Notes: generated by a model from the letters alone, not told the origin. 9,406 nucleotides of DNA from Bacteroidota bacterium (GCA_963169595.1 CAUJFM010000165.1:1-9406); one strand, 5' to 3'. Shown: positions 1 through 6,121, counted from the stretch's first letter. Numbers and translations: made by a program.

Positions 1-24
1 CCAGGTGATCGTTCCCACGGTCAT
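1..24 (-). CDS. Start of an unidentified gene, cut by the window edge
   Basis: An ATG on the minus strand at 24-22 overlaps the TGA stop of the preceding gene (23-21) as ATGA, the usual sign of translational coupling in an operon. Only eight codons are inside the window (MTVGTITW), so no function can be assigned. The overlap and the uninterrupted frame are the only evidence. Confidence 0.45.
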
Positions 25-506
25 GGTGTGATCACCTCCAGCAGTTTCACCTGCCGCACATTGCGACCGGGCTTGCGGTCATCGGGGAGCACCAGTTGCA
101 GCGGCCCGTGGCGCTCGCTCAAGGGTTGGCCGTTGCGCGACCAGGCCAGCAGCACCGGACGTTCGCTGAAGTCATGGAGCGCCTCGGCCAGGGCCACCAC
201 GGCCACGAAGCCATCGGCGGCGGTCACCTTCACCACCGCACGCAACGAACCATGCTTGTCCAACCGTGCCGTGCTGTCGCAGCCGGCATCCAGCACCTCC
301 CCGAGCCAGGCACCCTGGTAGGTGGCCTGCGACCCATCGCGCTCCGTGATCGTGGCCCCGTGCACCGGCAACGCGCGCAGCTGCTCCAGGGTGAGCCAGG
401 TGTCGCAGCCCTTGCGCACAACATGGACCGAAGCCGTGTCGGTTTGCGCATGGAGCACACCAGGCAACACGGACCACACGATGAACAGGAGGAGGGAACG
501 GCGCAT
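21..506 (-). CDS. Secreted molybdopterin-oxidoreductase-like domain protein
   Basis: This 161-residue protein has a signal peptide (MRRSLLLFIVWSVLPGVLHA, probably cleaved before Q21) and then a single small domain. The domain resembles the C-terminal half of the sulfite-oxidase-type molybdopterin-binding fold: a W-L-T-L-E-Q-L segment near 37-43, G65-A-W-L-G-E-V-L, A97-D-G-F at 97-100, and a late G135-P-L-Q-L-V-L-P-D-D strand-turn followed by R-x-V-x-x-L. At 161 residues it is much shorter than full sulfite oxidases, and I see no equivalent of the cofactor Cys in its usual setting; C34 and C76 could form a disulfide. Cofactor binding is therefore uncertain. The start is fixed by the signal peptide. 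Its stop overlaps the next start by ATGA, so it is probably the first gene of a small operon running off the left edge. I am fairly sure of the fold and unsure of any reaction. Confidence 0.72.
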   Translation of the reverse strand: MRRSLLLFIVWSVLPGVLHAQTDTASVHVVRKGCDTWLTLEQLRALPVHGATITERDGSQATYQGAWLGEVLDAGCDSTARLDKHGSLRAVVKVTAADGFVAVVALAEALHDFSERPVLLAWSRNGQPLSERHGPLQLVLPDDRKPGRNVRQVKLLEVITP

Positions 507-559
507 GCTGCGAAGATCGTGGGCGTATCACAAAAGCACGAATGCTCCCTATCTGCTGG

Positions 560-1087
560 TCAGGGGACGCCGACCAGGCCGATACCGGTCACATCATAGA
601 GAGCGGGATCCAGCAACCACACTTCGTTAGATCCAGTAGCACGCACACGCACCACGTCATGATCCTTCCAGAACGGACTGGTGAAGAAGGCATGCAGGTC
701 TTGGTCACCGAGGTACAACTTGCCGATGACCGCTTCCACCACATACCGGTCGCCGAGACCGGCCTTTTCAAGCTGACCCTTTAGCAGAGCAGCGCACAAC
801 GCGTTATAGCCGATGCAGTTCGCCGGTCCACCACGCATCAATACCTGCGGGTCACTGCTCACCTTGCCGGTCGAGAAATGAAGTCGGGCTGCGGTCGAGT
901 CCAGAGCGACCTGGATCGCCTTGTCAAGTTTGGCAACTTCGGAGGTGTAAGGTGCCAATGCCGGAACAGGGGCCCGCTGTCCTATGATCTCATAGCGCAC
1001 CAATGAGCGGTAGGCAGCAGTCCTGAAGAACCAAAGCAACACGAACGCAACCAGGGCGACCAGAAGAAAGCGCCGGAGGATGCGCAT
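560..1087 (-). CDS. Membrane-anchored transglutaminase-like protein
   Basis: This 175-residue protein begins with a basic stretch and one hydrophobic segment (about residues 8-21), which suggests a single N-terminal membrane anchor with the rest outside the cytoplasm. The remainder fits a small transglutaminase/papain-like fold. N90-C91-I-G-Y-N-A-L-C gives the nucleophile Cys91 at a helix start, H143 lies in the strand HDVVRVRA, and D160 is in WLLDPAL. This Cys-His-Asp order and spacing match the transglutaminase-like superfamily (HxWxEV and xxDP motifs). H132 is a second candidate histidine. Such stand-alone domains are usually hydrolases or amidases rather than true cross-linkers; the substrate here is unknown. 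The gene lies 34 nt downstream of the small secreted protein at 1122-1487 and could be transcribed with it, but a palindrome just upstream of its start may also give it its own control. Confidence 0.7.
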   Translation of the reverse strand: MRILRRFLLVALVAFVLLWFFRTAAYRSLVRYEIIGQRAPVPALAPYTSEVAKLDKAIQVALDSTAARLHFSTGKVSSDPQVLMRGGPANCIGYNALCAALLKGQLEKAGLGDRYVVEAVIGKLYLGDQDLHAFFTSPFWKDHDVVRVRATGSNEVWLLDPALYDVTGIGLVGVP

Positions 1088-1099
1088 GATGGGAACGGT

Positions 1100-1114
1100 G
1101 GCGATATATACGCC
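1100..1114. promoter_or_regulatory. GGCG-AT-rich-CGCC palindrome upstream of the transglutaminase-like gene
   Basis: The 15 bases GGCGATATATACGCC form a near-perfect palindrome with four-base GC arms around an AT-only core. It begins 13 bases upstream of the ATG at 1087, where a promoter -7 region or an operator would be expected. The core TATATAT may itself act as a -7 element. No partner site was found. Confidence 0.3.
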
Positions 1115-1121
1115 GTGCGGG

Positions 1122-1487
1122 TCAGCGCTCCGCTCGATCCAATGAGCCCACGCGGAAGGGCACCTTCACATCCGGACGTGGGTCATAGCGGAACCCGAAC
1201 CGGTCACCTGGCTTCAGGTCGTCGGTTTGGGCCGTGCCATCGCCCTTGTCGGTGCGCACCGCGATATTGATGCCACGCAGACCACCATCCGGATACCAGC
1301 GCAGACCGCTCGCGCGCCACTCCACATTGGGGAAGGTCTGCTGGATGAGCCGATGCACCTCCTCCTTGGACATGCCGCCGGTGAAGATCACCTCCGCAGG
1401 CTGCGGATCGGACTGACCGAAGGCAGCGGTGTTCGGCAGTGCGAAGAACACGGTGACCAGAAGAAGGAGGAAGGACAGGCGTTTCAT
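1122..1487 (-). CDS. Small secreted protein of unknown function
   Basis: A 121-residue protein with a clear signal peptide (MKRLSFLLLLVTVFFALPNT, then AAFGQ) and a compact domain of about 90 residues. An upstream in-frame ATG at 1568 exists, but the added 27 residues do not look like an export signal, so I take Met at 1487. The mature part runs through an alpha helix (S40-K-E-E-V-H-R-L-I-Q-Q-T-F), a strand with E56-W-R-A, then D67-G-G-L-R-G-I-N-I-A-V and T82? -like acidic turns ending T88-D-D-L-K-P-G-D. The pattern 'helix, x-x-DGxLxxIxxxV, TDDL' is one I associate with short secreted alpha/beta domains of Bacteroidota, sometimes found in M56/TonB-type proteins, but I cannot name a family with confidence. 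A TATCTTCA box lies five bases before the chosen ATG. Confidence 0.6.
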   Translation of the reverse strand: MKRLSFLLLLVTVFFALPNTAAFGQSDPQPAEVIFTGGMSKEEVHRLIQQTFPNVEWRASGLRWYPDGGLRGINIAVRTDKGDGTAQTDDLKPGDRFGFRYDPRPDVKVPFRVGSLDRAER

Positions 1488-1492
1488 GAAGG

Positions 1493-1500
1493 TGAAGATA
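1493..1500 (-). promoter_or_regulatory. Candidate -7 box for the small secreted protein
   Basis: TATCTTCA on the minus strand differs from the Bacteroidota -7 consensus TAnnTTTG at two of six fixed positions and is identical to the box ahead of the glyoxalase gene. Only five bases separate it from the ATG at 1487, so if it is used the transcript would be nearly leaderless. No good -33 TTTG was seen. Confidence 0.3.
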
Positions 1501-1546
1501 GCGCTTCCCAGTGCGACCTGTATAACCAACCGATCCAGGCACCAGA

Positions 1547-1559
1547 TCATCATTGATGA
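1547..1559. repeat. 13-bp palindrome in the intergenic gap
   Basis: TCATCATTGATGA is a perfect palindrome around the central T at 1553. It sits about 60 bases upstream of the gene starting at 1487 and about 48 bases beyond the stop of the aldehyde dehydrogenase-like gene. It could be an operator or a weak hairpin; nothing else supports either. Confidence 0.3.
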
Positions 1560-1606
1560 GCAGAACATAGGACCATGCCGGCCCTACGCACAGGCACTCA
1601 CAGGGC

Positions 1607-2569
1607 TCAATACCCCCCACCCCCACCCTGTCCGCGCTCGATCGGATGCCAGGTGGTTTTCACCTCCTGGGTGTCGAGGATGAAGTAGGGGCTCTGTGCT
1701 TCATCGCTGCTCCAGTCGCTCACCTTCGGGTACACCACCCGCTTCAGGTTGCAGGTGGCCTCGCTGTCGAGCATGGTCCGCTCTTCCTTGGAAGCATCGG
1801 CTACCACGACGGCATTGATGTCCATGTGCGCCACCAGGGGCTTGAGCAGTTCGCTGCGGAAACCGGTGAGCAGGTTCACCACGCCGCCGGGCAGGTCGCT
1901 GGTGGCGAGCACTTCGGTGAGGGTCACGGCCGGCAGGGGGTGCTTCTCGCTGGCCACCACCACGCACGTGTTGCCGCCCGCGATCACCGGGGCGATGAGG
2001 CTCACGAGTTCCAGCAGGCCATTGCTGCCAGCGCACTGGATGCCCACCACACCGGTGGGTTCGTACACGCTGAAGTTGAAGTGTGAAGAGTTCGTGGGGT
2101 TCACACTGCTGAAGAGCGCCTGGTACTTGTCGCACCAGCCCGCGTAGTGGATCCAGCGGTCGATGGCGTCGGCCACCTCGGCCTCGGCCTGCTTCTGCGT
2201 AGCGCCATGCAACACCAGTTCATGCACGAACTGCGCGCTGCGGCCCTCGAGCATCTCGCCGATGCGATAGAGGATCTGGCTGCGGTTGAAGGCGCTGCGC
2301 CCGGCCCAGCCGCCCACGGCACCACGCGCGGCCACCACGGCATCGCGCACATCCTTGCGGCTGCTGCGGCACACGTTGGCCAGCGGCTTGCCATCGGCAC
2401 CCTTCGGTTGGTAGTAGCGCCCGCTCTCGGTGCGCGGGAACTTGCCGCCGATGAAGATCTTGTAGGTCTTCATCACGGGGATCCGCTCCGCCTTCTTGGA
2501 TGAACCGTTCGTGCTATGGCCGTTCAGGTCGGCCTTTACGGGTGCGGGCTTGGAAAGGGTCTTGCTCAT
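1607..2569 (-). CDS. Truncated aldehyde dehydrogenase family protein, probable pseudoenzyme
   Basis: At 320 residues this is about two thirds of a normal aldehyde dehydrogenase (about 480-500). It carries the N-terminal part: GGKFPRTESG (41-50), a helical section with AGWCDKYQALFSS (143-155), EPTGVVGI (170-177), then IAPVIAGGNTCVVVASEKHP (192-211) and LPGGVVNLLTG (226-236). In active enzymes the segment after GGNT reads V-V-L-K-P-S-E; here the NAD-binding Lys is replaced by V/A. The ELGGK glutamate loop and the catalytic Cys domain are absent. The product resembles the cysteine-less second domain of ALDH16-type proteins, which normally works beside a full-length enzyme, often near deoC; no such partner is in this window. 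Residues 1-32 are a Lys/Ser-rich extension before a second possible start at M33 (2473). The C-terminus is GQGGGGGY, encoded by long G runs. A good -7 box precedes the 2569 start. Confidence 0.82.
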   Translation of the reverse strand: MSKTLSKPAPVKADLNGHSTNGSSKKAERIPVMKTYKIFIGGKFPRTESGRYYQPKGADGKPLANVCRSSRKDVRDAVVAARGAVGGWAGRSAFNRSQILYRIGEMLEGRSAQFVHELVLHGATQKQAEAEVADAIDRWIHYAGWCDKYQALFSSVNPTNSSHFNFSVYEPTGVVGIQCAGSNGLLELVSLIAPVIAGGNTCVVVASEKHPLPAVTLTEVLATSDLPGGVVNLLTGFRSELLKPLVAHMDINAVVVADASKEERTMLDSEATCNLKRVVYPKVSDWSSDEAQSPYFILDTQEVKTTWHPIERGQGGGGGY

Positions 2570-2586
2570 GGACGTGTCTTCGTAGA

Positions 2587-2594
2587 CAAAGCTA
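2587..2594 (-). promoter_or_regulatory. -7 promoter box for the aldehyde dehydrogenase-like gene
   Basis: TAGCTTTG on the minus strand matches the Bacteroidota -7 consensus TAnnTTTG at every fixed position. It ends 17 bases before the ATG at 2569, giving a short leader, and lies in the 53-base gap after the Kelch gene. A convincing -33 TTTG at the right spacing is not visible. Confidence 0.5.
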
Positions 2595-2622
2595 CAGTTA
2601 CACGCTTCAACCAGAAGCCCGG

Positions 2623-3801
2623 CTACCGTTGTATGGCGAAGCGCAGGGATGTCCGCCTGTCCGGCCCTTCCAACTGCAGCACGTACAGGCCTTCGGGCAG
2701 TGCATGCACATCCACTGCACCACTCATGGTTCCGGCCTGCACCATGGCCCCGCGCGCATCGTGGATGGTGAAAGGCATGCGATCGGCGCCCTGGACATGG
2801 AGCTGCGCATTGGCCGGGTTGGGGAATGCGCGCAGCACAGCTCCGTCCTCATCAGCCACCGAGGTACTGATATCCGGACCGAAGCGCCACGTGTGGGACA
2901 AGACAGGCGCCTGCCCGTTGCCGCCCACGATGTACCCGGCTTCGGCCGTGCTGAAAGCAGTGCCGTTCTTACACGCCGTTAGCGGGAAGGAGGTCACCGG
3001 GACCCACGTGTTGGTGGCGGCATCGTAGCGGTGGAAGTCGTTCCAGTTCTCCACGAAATCGACACCGCCGCCTACATATCCCTGATCATTGATCGAGAAG
3101 GCGTAGGCCTGGCGACGGTTGTTGGTGCCCAGTGAAGCGCGCTGCTCCCAAGTGTTCGTCGTGGGGTCGTACGCATGGAAGTCACGGTAGCGCACACCGC
3201 TGCTTTCGCCGGTGCCGATGTAGCCCTTGCCTTCCATGGTGAACCCCACGGCCCAGCGCCTACCGTTACCCGGGAAGTTCGCCTTCTGCTCCCAGGTGTT
3301 GGTGGTGGGGTCGTAGGCATGTAAGTCGTTGTACCACGTGGCGTTGGCAGCACCCATTCCGAAATAGCCGATGCCATCGATGCTGAAGGCCACACCGGCA
3401 TATCGTGGCGGTGCCGGCAGCGAGGCCTTCTGTTCCCAGGTGTCGGTGGCGGGATGGTAGGCCCACAGGTCGTTGTATTCCGTGGAGGTGGAGTTGTTCC
3501 AGCCGCACATCACATAGCCGGTGTCGCCGATCGCGAAGGCGCTCGCATAGTGGCGGGCGCCGCCGGGAAGTGAGGCTTTCTCCGTCCACTCATCGGCAGC
3601 GGGGTCATACTCCCACAGCCGCGCGGTGTTCTGGCTGGCGTTATAGCCGGTGCAGACGTAGCCCTTGCCTCCTATGCTGAATGAGGCCTGCGCATACCAC
3701 TGGCCGGGGTGGTCGGTCACTTGCGTCCAGGTGCCTTGGGCCCATGTGGTGATGGCGAGCATCAACACGGGAACAACGATGAGGGTACGGATGTGGATCA
3801 T
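2623..3801 (-). CDS. Kelch-repeat beta-propeller protein exported by the type IX secretion system
   Basis: This 392-residue protein has a signal peptide (M1 to about A21, ending T-T-W-A-Q), six Kelch-type repeats at about 24-310, and a C-terminal sorting domain at about 315-392. Repeat units share 'W/YDPxTxxWxxxxxLP...xxxxAFxIxxxGYxxxG' (for example residues 66-100 and 212-245); blades three and four carry the near-identical HAYDPTTNTWEQ. Six blades suggest one closed propeller. The tail shows the type A sorting-domain signature: A325-F-P-N-P-A near its start, then short beta strands and L-P-E-G-L-Y-V-L-Q at 368-376. In Bacteroidota this tail directs export through the outer membrane and surface anchoring or release. 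The open frame continues 93 codons upstream of M3801 but is antisense to the glyoxalase gene; the signal peptide fixes the start. Binding partner is unknown. Confidence 0.9.
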   Translation of the reverse strand: MIHIRTLIVVPVLMLAITTWAQGTWTQVTDHPGQWYAQASFSIGGKGYVCTGYNASQNTARLWEYDPAADEWTEKASLPGGARHYASAFAIGDTGYVMCGWNNSTSTEYNDLWAYHPATDTWEQKASLPAPPRYAGVAFSIDGIGYFGMGAANATWYNDLHAYDPTTNTWEQKANFPGNGRRWAVGFTMEGKGYIGTGESSGVRYRDFHAYDPTTNTWEQRASLGTNNRRQAYAFSINDQGYVGGGVDFVENWNDFHRYDAATNTWVPVTSFPLTACKNGTAFSTAEAGYIVGGNGQAPVLSHTWRFGPDISTSVADEDGAVLRAFPNPANAQLHVQGADRMPFTIHDARGAMVQAGTMSGAVDVHALPEGLYVLQLEGPDRRTSLRFAIQR

Positions 3802-3822
3802 GAGCAGCGGTAACCGCAAGTG

Positions 3823-3830
3823 CAAAGAAC
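3823..3830 (-). promoter_or_regulatory. Weak candidate -7 box for the Kelch gene
   Basis: GTTCTTTG on the minus strand keeps the TTTG half of TAnnTTTG but not the leading TA. It ends 21 bases before the ATG at 3801, the same distance as other boxes in the window. It overlaps the palindrome GAACGTTC at 3827-3834. Confidence 0.22.
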
Positions 3831-3861
3831 GTTCGATCACACGCCCCCTTCCGCATCCCCT

Positions 3862-3869
3862 TATCTTCA
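3862..3869 (+). promoter_or_regulatory. Candidate -7 box for the glyoxalase gene
   Basis: TATCTTCA lies 19 bases before the ATG at 3889 in the divergent 87-base region between the Kelch and glyoxalase genes. It matches four of the six fixed positions of TAnnTTTG and is the same octamer as the one before the gene starting at 1487. No clear -33 element was found. Confidence 0.35.
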
Positions 3870-3888
3870 CCTCATCCAACCGCACCCC

Positions 3889-4245
3889 ATGTCCCGACAC
3901 GTTACCGGCATCGGCGGGCTCTTCTTCCGCGCCAACGACCATAAGGCCCTGGCCAAGTGGTACTACGAACACTTCGGCATCAACAATGAGGAAGCGGGCT
4001 TCGTCTGGCAGCAGGATGCCGGGCCCACGGTGTTCTCGCCCTTCAAGCGCGCCAGCGACTACTTCGACGCCAAGCAGCAATTCATGCTGAACCTGCGCGT
4101 GCAGGACCTCGATGGGCTGCTAATGAAGCTCGAGGCCGCCGGCGTGCGCATCGACCCCAAGCGCATGGACGAGGACTTCGGCCGCTTCGCGTGGGTGTAC
4201 GATCCGGAGGGGAACAAGATCGAGCTGTGGGAGCCGAAGGCGTAA
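3889..4245 (+). CDS. Glyoxalase/bleomycin-resistance (VOC) family protein
   Basis: This 118-residue cytoplasmic protein is a single vicinal-oxygen-chelate domain. The first beta-alpha-beta module is visible at V5-T-G-I-G-G-L-F-F-R-A, followed by a helix with LAKWYYEHFGI (21-31). The second module has L69-R-V-Q-D-L-D-G-L-L-M-K-L-E-A-A-G-V (69-86) and ends Y104-D-P-E-G-N-K-I-E-L-W-E-P, the family hallmark. E112 is in the usual place of the last metal ligand. Length is typical of one-domain members that dimerise to build the active site. The substrate cannot be read from sequence; lyase, dioxygenase and resistance proteins share this fold. I start at 3889 because M-S-R-H-V leads straight into the first strand; an ATG at 3820 would add 23 non-homologous residues. 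The nearest downstream gene is the immunity gene, 73 nt away. Confidence 0.85.
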   Translation: MSRHVTGIGGLFFRANDHKALAKWYYEHFGINNEEAGFVWQQDAGPTVFSPFKRASDYFDAKQQFMLNLRVQDLDGLLMKLEAAGVRIDPKRMDEDFGRFAWVYDPEGNKIELWEPKA

Positions 4246-4250
4246 GCCGA

Positions 4251-4310
4251 GTTAAGAAGGCGACCCTACAGGACCTGAATGATATCAAGGTGTCAGTCGA
4301 ACGCAACTGA
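4251..4310 (+). pseudogene. Possible tail of a lost gene upstream of the immunity gene
   Basis: The frame 4251-4310 reads VKKATLQDLNDIKVSVERN and then TGA, eight bases before the ATG of the Imm8 gene. It has no start codon, and its frame runs back into the glyoxalase gene, where it is out of phase. The residue mix is protein-like, and its position directly in front of an immunity gene is where the C-terminus of a polymorphic toxin would be expected. At 19 codons it may equally be chance. Confidence 0.2.
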
Positions 4311-4318
4311 GGCTGAAC

Positions 4319-4687
4319 ATGAAGCCACTGCTCAAAGGCCAAGATTGCGTCGATCACGACCCTATTGAGGCCTGGCAACCTACCGATCCCGCGGATGTCA
4401 ACTATTCGCTTTGCCTGCACATTGGACCAGCAGAACAGCAGGGCGCAGACTTGTTCTACGTCAACATTCTCTCAGAGGCAGCCGCTTTCCAACTCGACAT
4501 TGATGGGATCAAGCGAAGCAATAAAGTGCTCATCGTGAAGGATTATTCCTGGGATGCGGTCATGGGTGAGGTCGACCAGATCCTACGCAAGGTCGAAGGG
4601 GCTTCCTGGACCGAGATCGCTCAGAAGCTGGGACAATGGTTCGATTGGGAGTTTGAGAACTACCGTCCACATCAACCAGGCACCTAG
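4319..4687 (+). CDS. Imm8-family immunity protein, no adjacent toxin
   Basis: This 122-residue soluble protein fits the Imm8 immunity family (PF15586 type), whose members neutralise nuclease or other toxin domains of polymorphic and contact-dependent toxins. Supporting pattern: a short N-terminal module ending P-T-D-P-A-D-V-N-Y-S, a strand LCLHIGP (31-37), F46-Y-V-N-I, then L71-I-V-K-D-Y-S-W, a long helix to I88, and the diagnostic C-terminus G94-A-S-W-T-E-I-A-Q-K-L-G followed by W110-E-F-E-N-Y. No toxin or secretion gene lies nearby; this is an orphan immunity gene. A hand count over 4321-4680 gives about 54% GC, against 65-68% in two 60-base samples of the glyoxalase gene, which suggests recent acquisition. 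No promoter box was seen. The next gene begins 10 nt after its stop. Confidence 0.75.
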   Translation: MKPLLKGQDCVDHDPIEAWQPTDPADVNYSLCLHIGPAEQQGADLFYVNILSEAAAFQLDIDGIKRSNKVLIVKDYSWDAVMGEVDQILRKVEGASWTEIAQKLGQWFDWEFENYRPHQPGT

Positions 4688-4697
4688 TTCAATACCC

Positions 4698-5243
4698 ATG
4701 CGCCCCCTCCGCTTCTCCATCAACGTCACCCTGGATGGCTGCTACGACCACACCGTGGGCGTGGTGGACGAGGACCTGCACCGCAACGCCATGGACTACA
4801 TCGCGGGGTGCGACGAATTGCTATTCGGGCGGGTGACCTACGAGATGATGCGGACCGCGTGGCGCCTGCCAGTGTCATGGCCCATGCCGGAGTGGATGTT
4901 GCCCTTCGCACGGACGATCGACGCGGCGAAGAAGCATGTGGTCTCCAGCACGCTGAAGGCCGTCGATTGGAACGCGGAGCTCGTGCACAGCGACCTGCGC
5001 ACGTATGTGGAGCGATTGAAGCAGCAGCCCGGCAAGGGCATCGGCGTGGGCGGCGTGCAGCTCGCCATGGCCTTGACGGAACTGGGCCTGATCGATGAGT
5101 ACCAGATCGTGGTGCATCCACGGATCGTCGGTCGCGGGCCCACCTTGTTCGCGGGGCTGAGCAAGATGGTGGACCTGAAGCTCGTGGGCCGCGAGGAGTT
5201 CGGCTCGGGAGCGGTGGCGATGCGGTATGCGGTGAGCCAGTAG
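4698..5243 (+). CDS. RibD C-terminal / dihydrofolate reductase-like protein
   Basis: A 181-residue cytoplasmic protein of the RibD-C/DHFR-like fold, a large family of NADPH-dependent reductases that includes the riboflavin reductase RibD C-domain and many uncharacterised YyaP-type proteins. Visible landmarks: F6-S-I-N-V-T-L-D-G (6-14) as the first strand and loop; L41-L-F-G-R-V-T-Y-E-M-M (41-51); strand V81-V-S-S-T-L; the glycine-rich nucleotide-binding turn G112-K-G-I-G-V-G-G (112-119) with helix LAMALTELGLIDEY; and P141-x-x-x-G-R-G-P-T-L-F (141-151). Length is normal for the stand-alone proteins. The start is the ATG directly before the first strand; the longer frame to 4554 only overlaps the immunity gene. 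Substrate unknown. Ten bases separate it from the Imm8 stop, so it may be read from the same transcript. Confidence 0.85.
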   Translation: MRPLRFSINVTLDGCYDHTVGVVDEDLHRNAMDYIAGCDELLFGRVTYEMMRTAWRLPVSWPMPEWMLPFARTIDAAKKHVVSSTLKAVDWNAELVHSDLRTYVERLKQQPGKGIGVGGVQLAMALTELGLIDEYQIVVHPRIVGRGPTLFAGLSKMVDLKLVGREEFGSGAVAMRYAVSQ

Positions 5244-5252
5244 GGACCGGAG

Positions 5253-5283
5253 TTCGGTGTTCGTTCTACACCGCCTACCTTGG
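5253..5283 (+). promoter_or_regulatory. Candidate promoter of the OmpA-like gene
   Basis: TTCG (5253-5256) and TACCTTGG (5276-5283), separated by 19 bases, each differ by one base from the Bacteroidota -33 TTTG and -7 TAnnTTTG elements. The box ends four bases before the ATG at 5288, so transcription would begin at or very near the start codon. Confidence 0.38.
5255..5273 (+). terminator. Small hairpin after the RibD-like gene
   Basis: CGGTGT (5255-5260) and ACACCG (5268-5273) pair around a seven-base loop, starting 11 bases after the TAG at 5243. There is no U tract, and the hairpin lies inside the spacer of a candidate promoter, so it may be a weak terminator, an operator or chance. Confidence 0.25.
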
Positions 5284-5287
5284 ACGG

Positions 5288-6121
5288 ATGGGGGATCAAC
5301 GGCCGCTCCGATCGGCACCCTGGGTGAAGGTCATGCTCCTAGGAGCGCTTTTCATGCTAGCCTCCTCGATCGCGCCCGCCCAGATCGTTAAGGACCGGTT
5401 CGTTCATCGCGAAGTCCTTTTCCCTTCAGGCCAATGGAGCTTGGACACTGCTGCGCAGCGTACGATCGAAGAAGTCTGCGTGGATATCCGCGATCGCGAC
5501 AATTATCGGATCACACTCTCGGGGAACACGGATTCCGTGGGCGGTCATGCGAGCAACCTGGCGCTCTCCATCAAGCGGGCCCAGGCGGTGCGGTCCTTTC
5601 TTCTCGGGTGTGGCGCTGTGGACAGCCTCATGACCGTGGAGGGGTTCTCGTACGACCAGCCTCGCACCGACAACCGGACCGAAGAGAACAAGCAACGGAA
5701 CAGGCGCACCCGGATCAAGCTCCGGCTCATCTACTTCGCGGTGTCTGCCCTGGAGCCCATTGAAGGCCTCCGCCCTGGTTCCACCTTCGACCTCAAAGTG
5801 CTGTTCGAATTCAATACGGCAAAATTCGGCAAAGGCGCAACCCAGAACCTCGAGAAGCTCGCCGTCCTGCTGAAGTCCTACCCCGAATTGCGCTTCGAGA
5901 TCCTTGGCTGGACGGCCATCTACCAGACCGATAACGATCTCTCAGGACTGCGGGCGCGTGCGGTGTACGACTACCTCCTCGCGCAAGGCATAGCGGCCGA
6001 TCGCATGCGCTGGAAGGGGATGGGAGGTGCAGGATGCCCTGAAAGCAAGCTGGAGCAATGCCGGCGCGTGGAGGTCGCCATCATGCGCAATCCTTATTTC
6101 AAGCCAGTGGGGCGGTGCTGA
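5288..6121 (+). CDS. Envelope protein with two tandem OmpA-like domains
   Basis: A 277-residue exported protein with an N-terminal signal (basic start, hydrophobic M16-L-L-G-A-L-F-M-L-A, cleavage near A31-Q). Domain one (about 41-147) is a standard OmpA-like peptidoglycan-binding domain: V43-L-F-P-S-G, G79-N-T-D-S-V-G, N90-L-A-L-S-I-K-R-A-Q-A-V and N138-R-R-T-R. D82 and R97 are where the meso-diaminopimelate ligands of OmpA domains lie. Domain two (about 170-266) has V171-L-F-E-F-N-T-A, L218-S-G-L-R-A-R-A-V and R259-R-V-E-V-A-I, but its loop reads G207-W-T-A-I, so the Asp is replaced by A210 while R222 is kept. It is shorter in that loop, and probably binds peptidoglycan weakly or not at all. 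Five cysteines (64, 108, 250, 258, 277) could form disulfides. No beta-barrel or lipobox is present. It converges on the DUF2200 gene across a hairpin. Confidence 0.88.
   Translation: MGDQRPLRSAPWVKVMLLGALFMLASSIAPAQIVKDRFVHREVLFPSGQWSLDTAAQRTIEEVCVDIRDRDNYRITLSGNTDSVGGHASNLALSIKRAQAVRSFLLGCGAVDSLMTVEGFSYDQPRTDNRTEENKQRNRRTRIKLRLIYFAVSALEPIEGLRPGSTFDLKVLFEFNTAKFGKGATQNLEKLAVLLKSYPELRFEILGWTAIYQTDNDLSGLRARAVYDYLLAQGIAADRMRWKGMGGAGCPESKLEQCRRVEVAIMRNPYFKPVGRC

Noticed and set aside
1646..2503. Several plus-strand open frames opposite the aldehyde dehydrogenase-like gene
   Set aside because: They are shadow frames of high-GC coding DNA with no recognisable motifs.
2604..2618. Hairpin GCTTC/GAAGC after the Kelch gene as a terminator
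   Set aside because: The stem is only five bases with no U tract, too weak to list as a feature.
2641..3680. Long open frames overlapping the Kelch gene on either strand
   Set aside because: They mirror the repetitive Kelch coding sequence and have the wrong residue makeup for a protein.
3802..4080. N-terminal extension of the Kelch gene to an earlier start
   Set aside because: It is antisense to the glyoxalase gene, lacks homology, and would bury the clear signal peptide starting at 3801.
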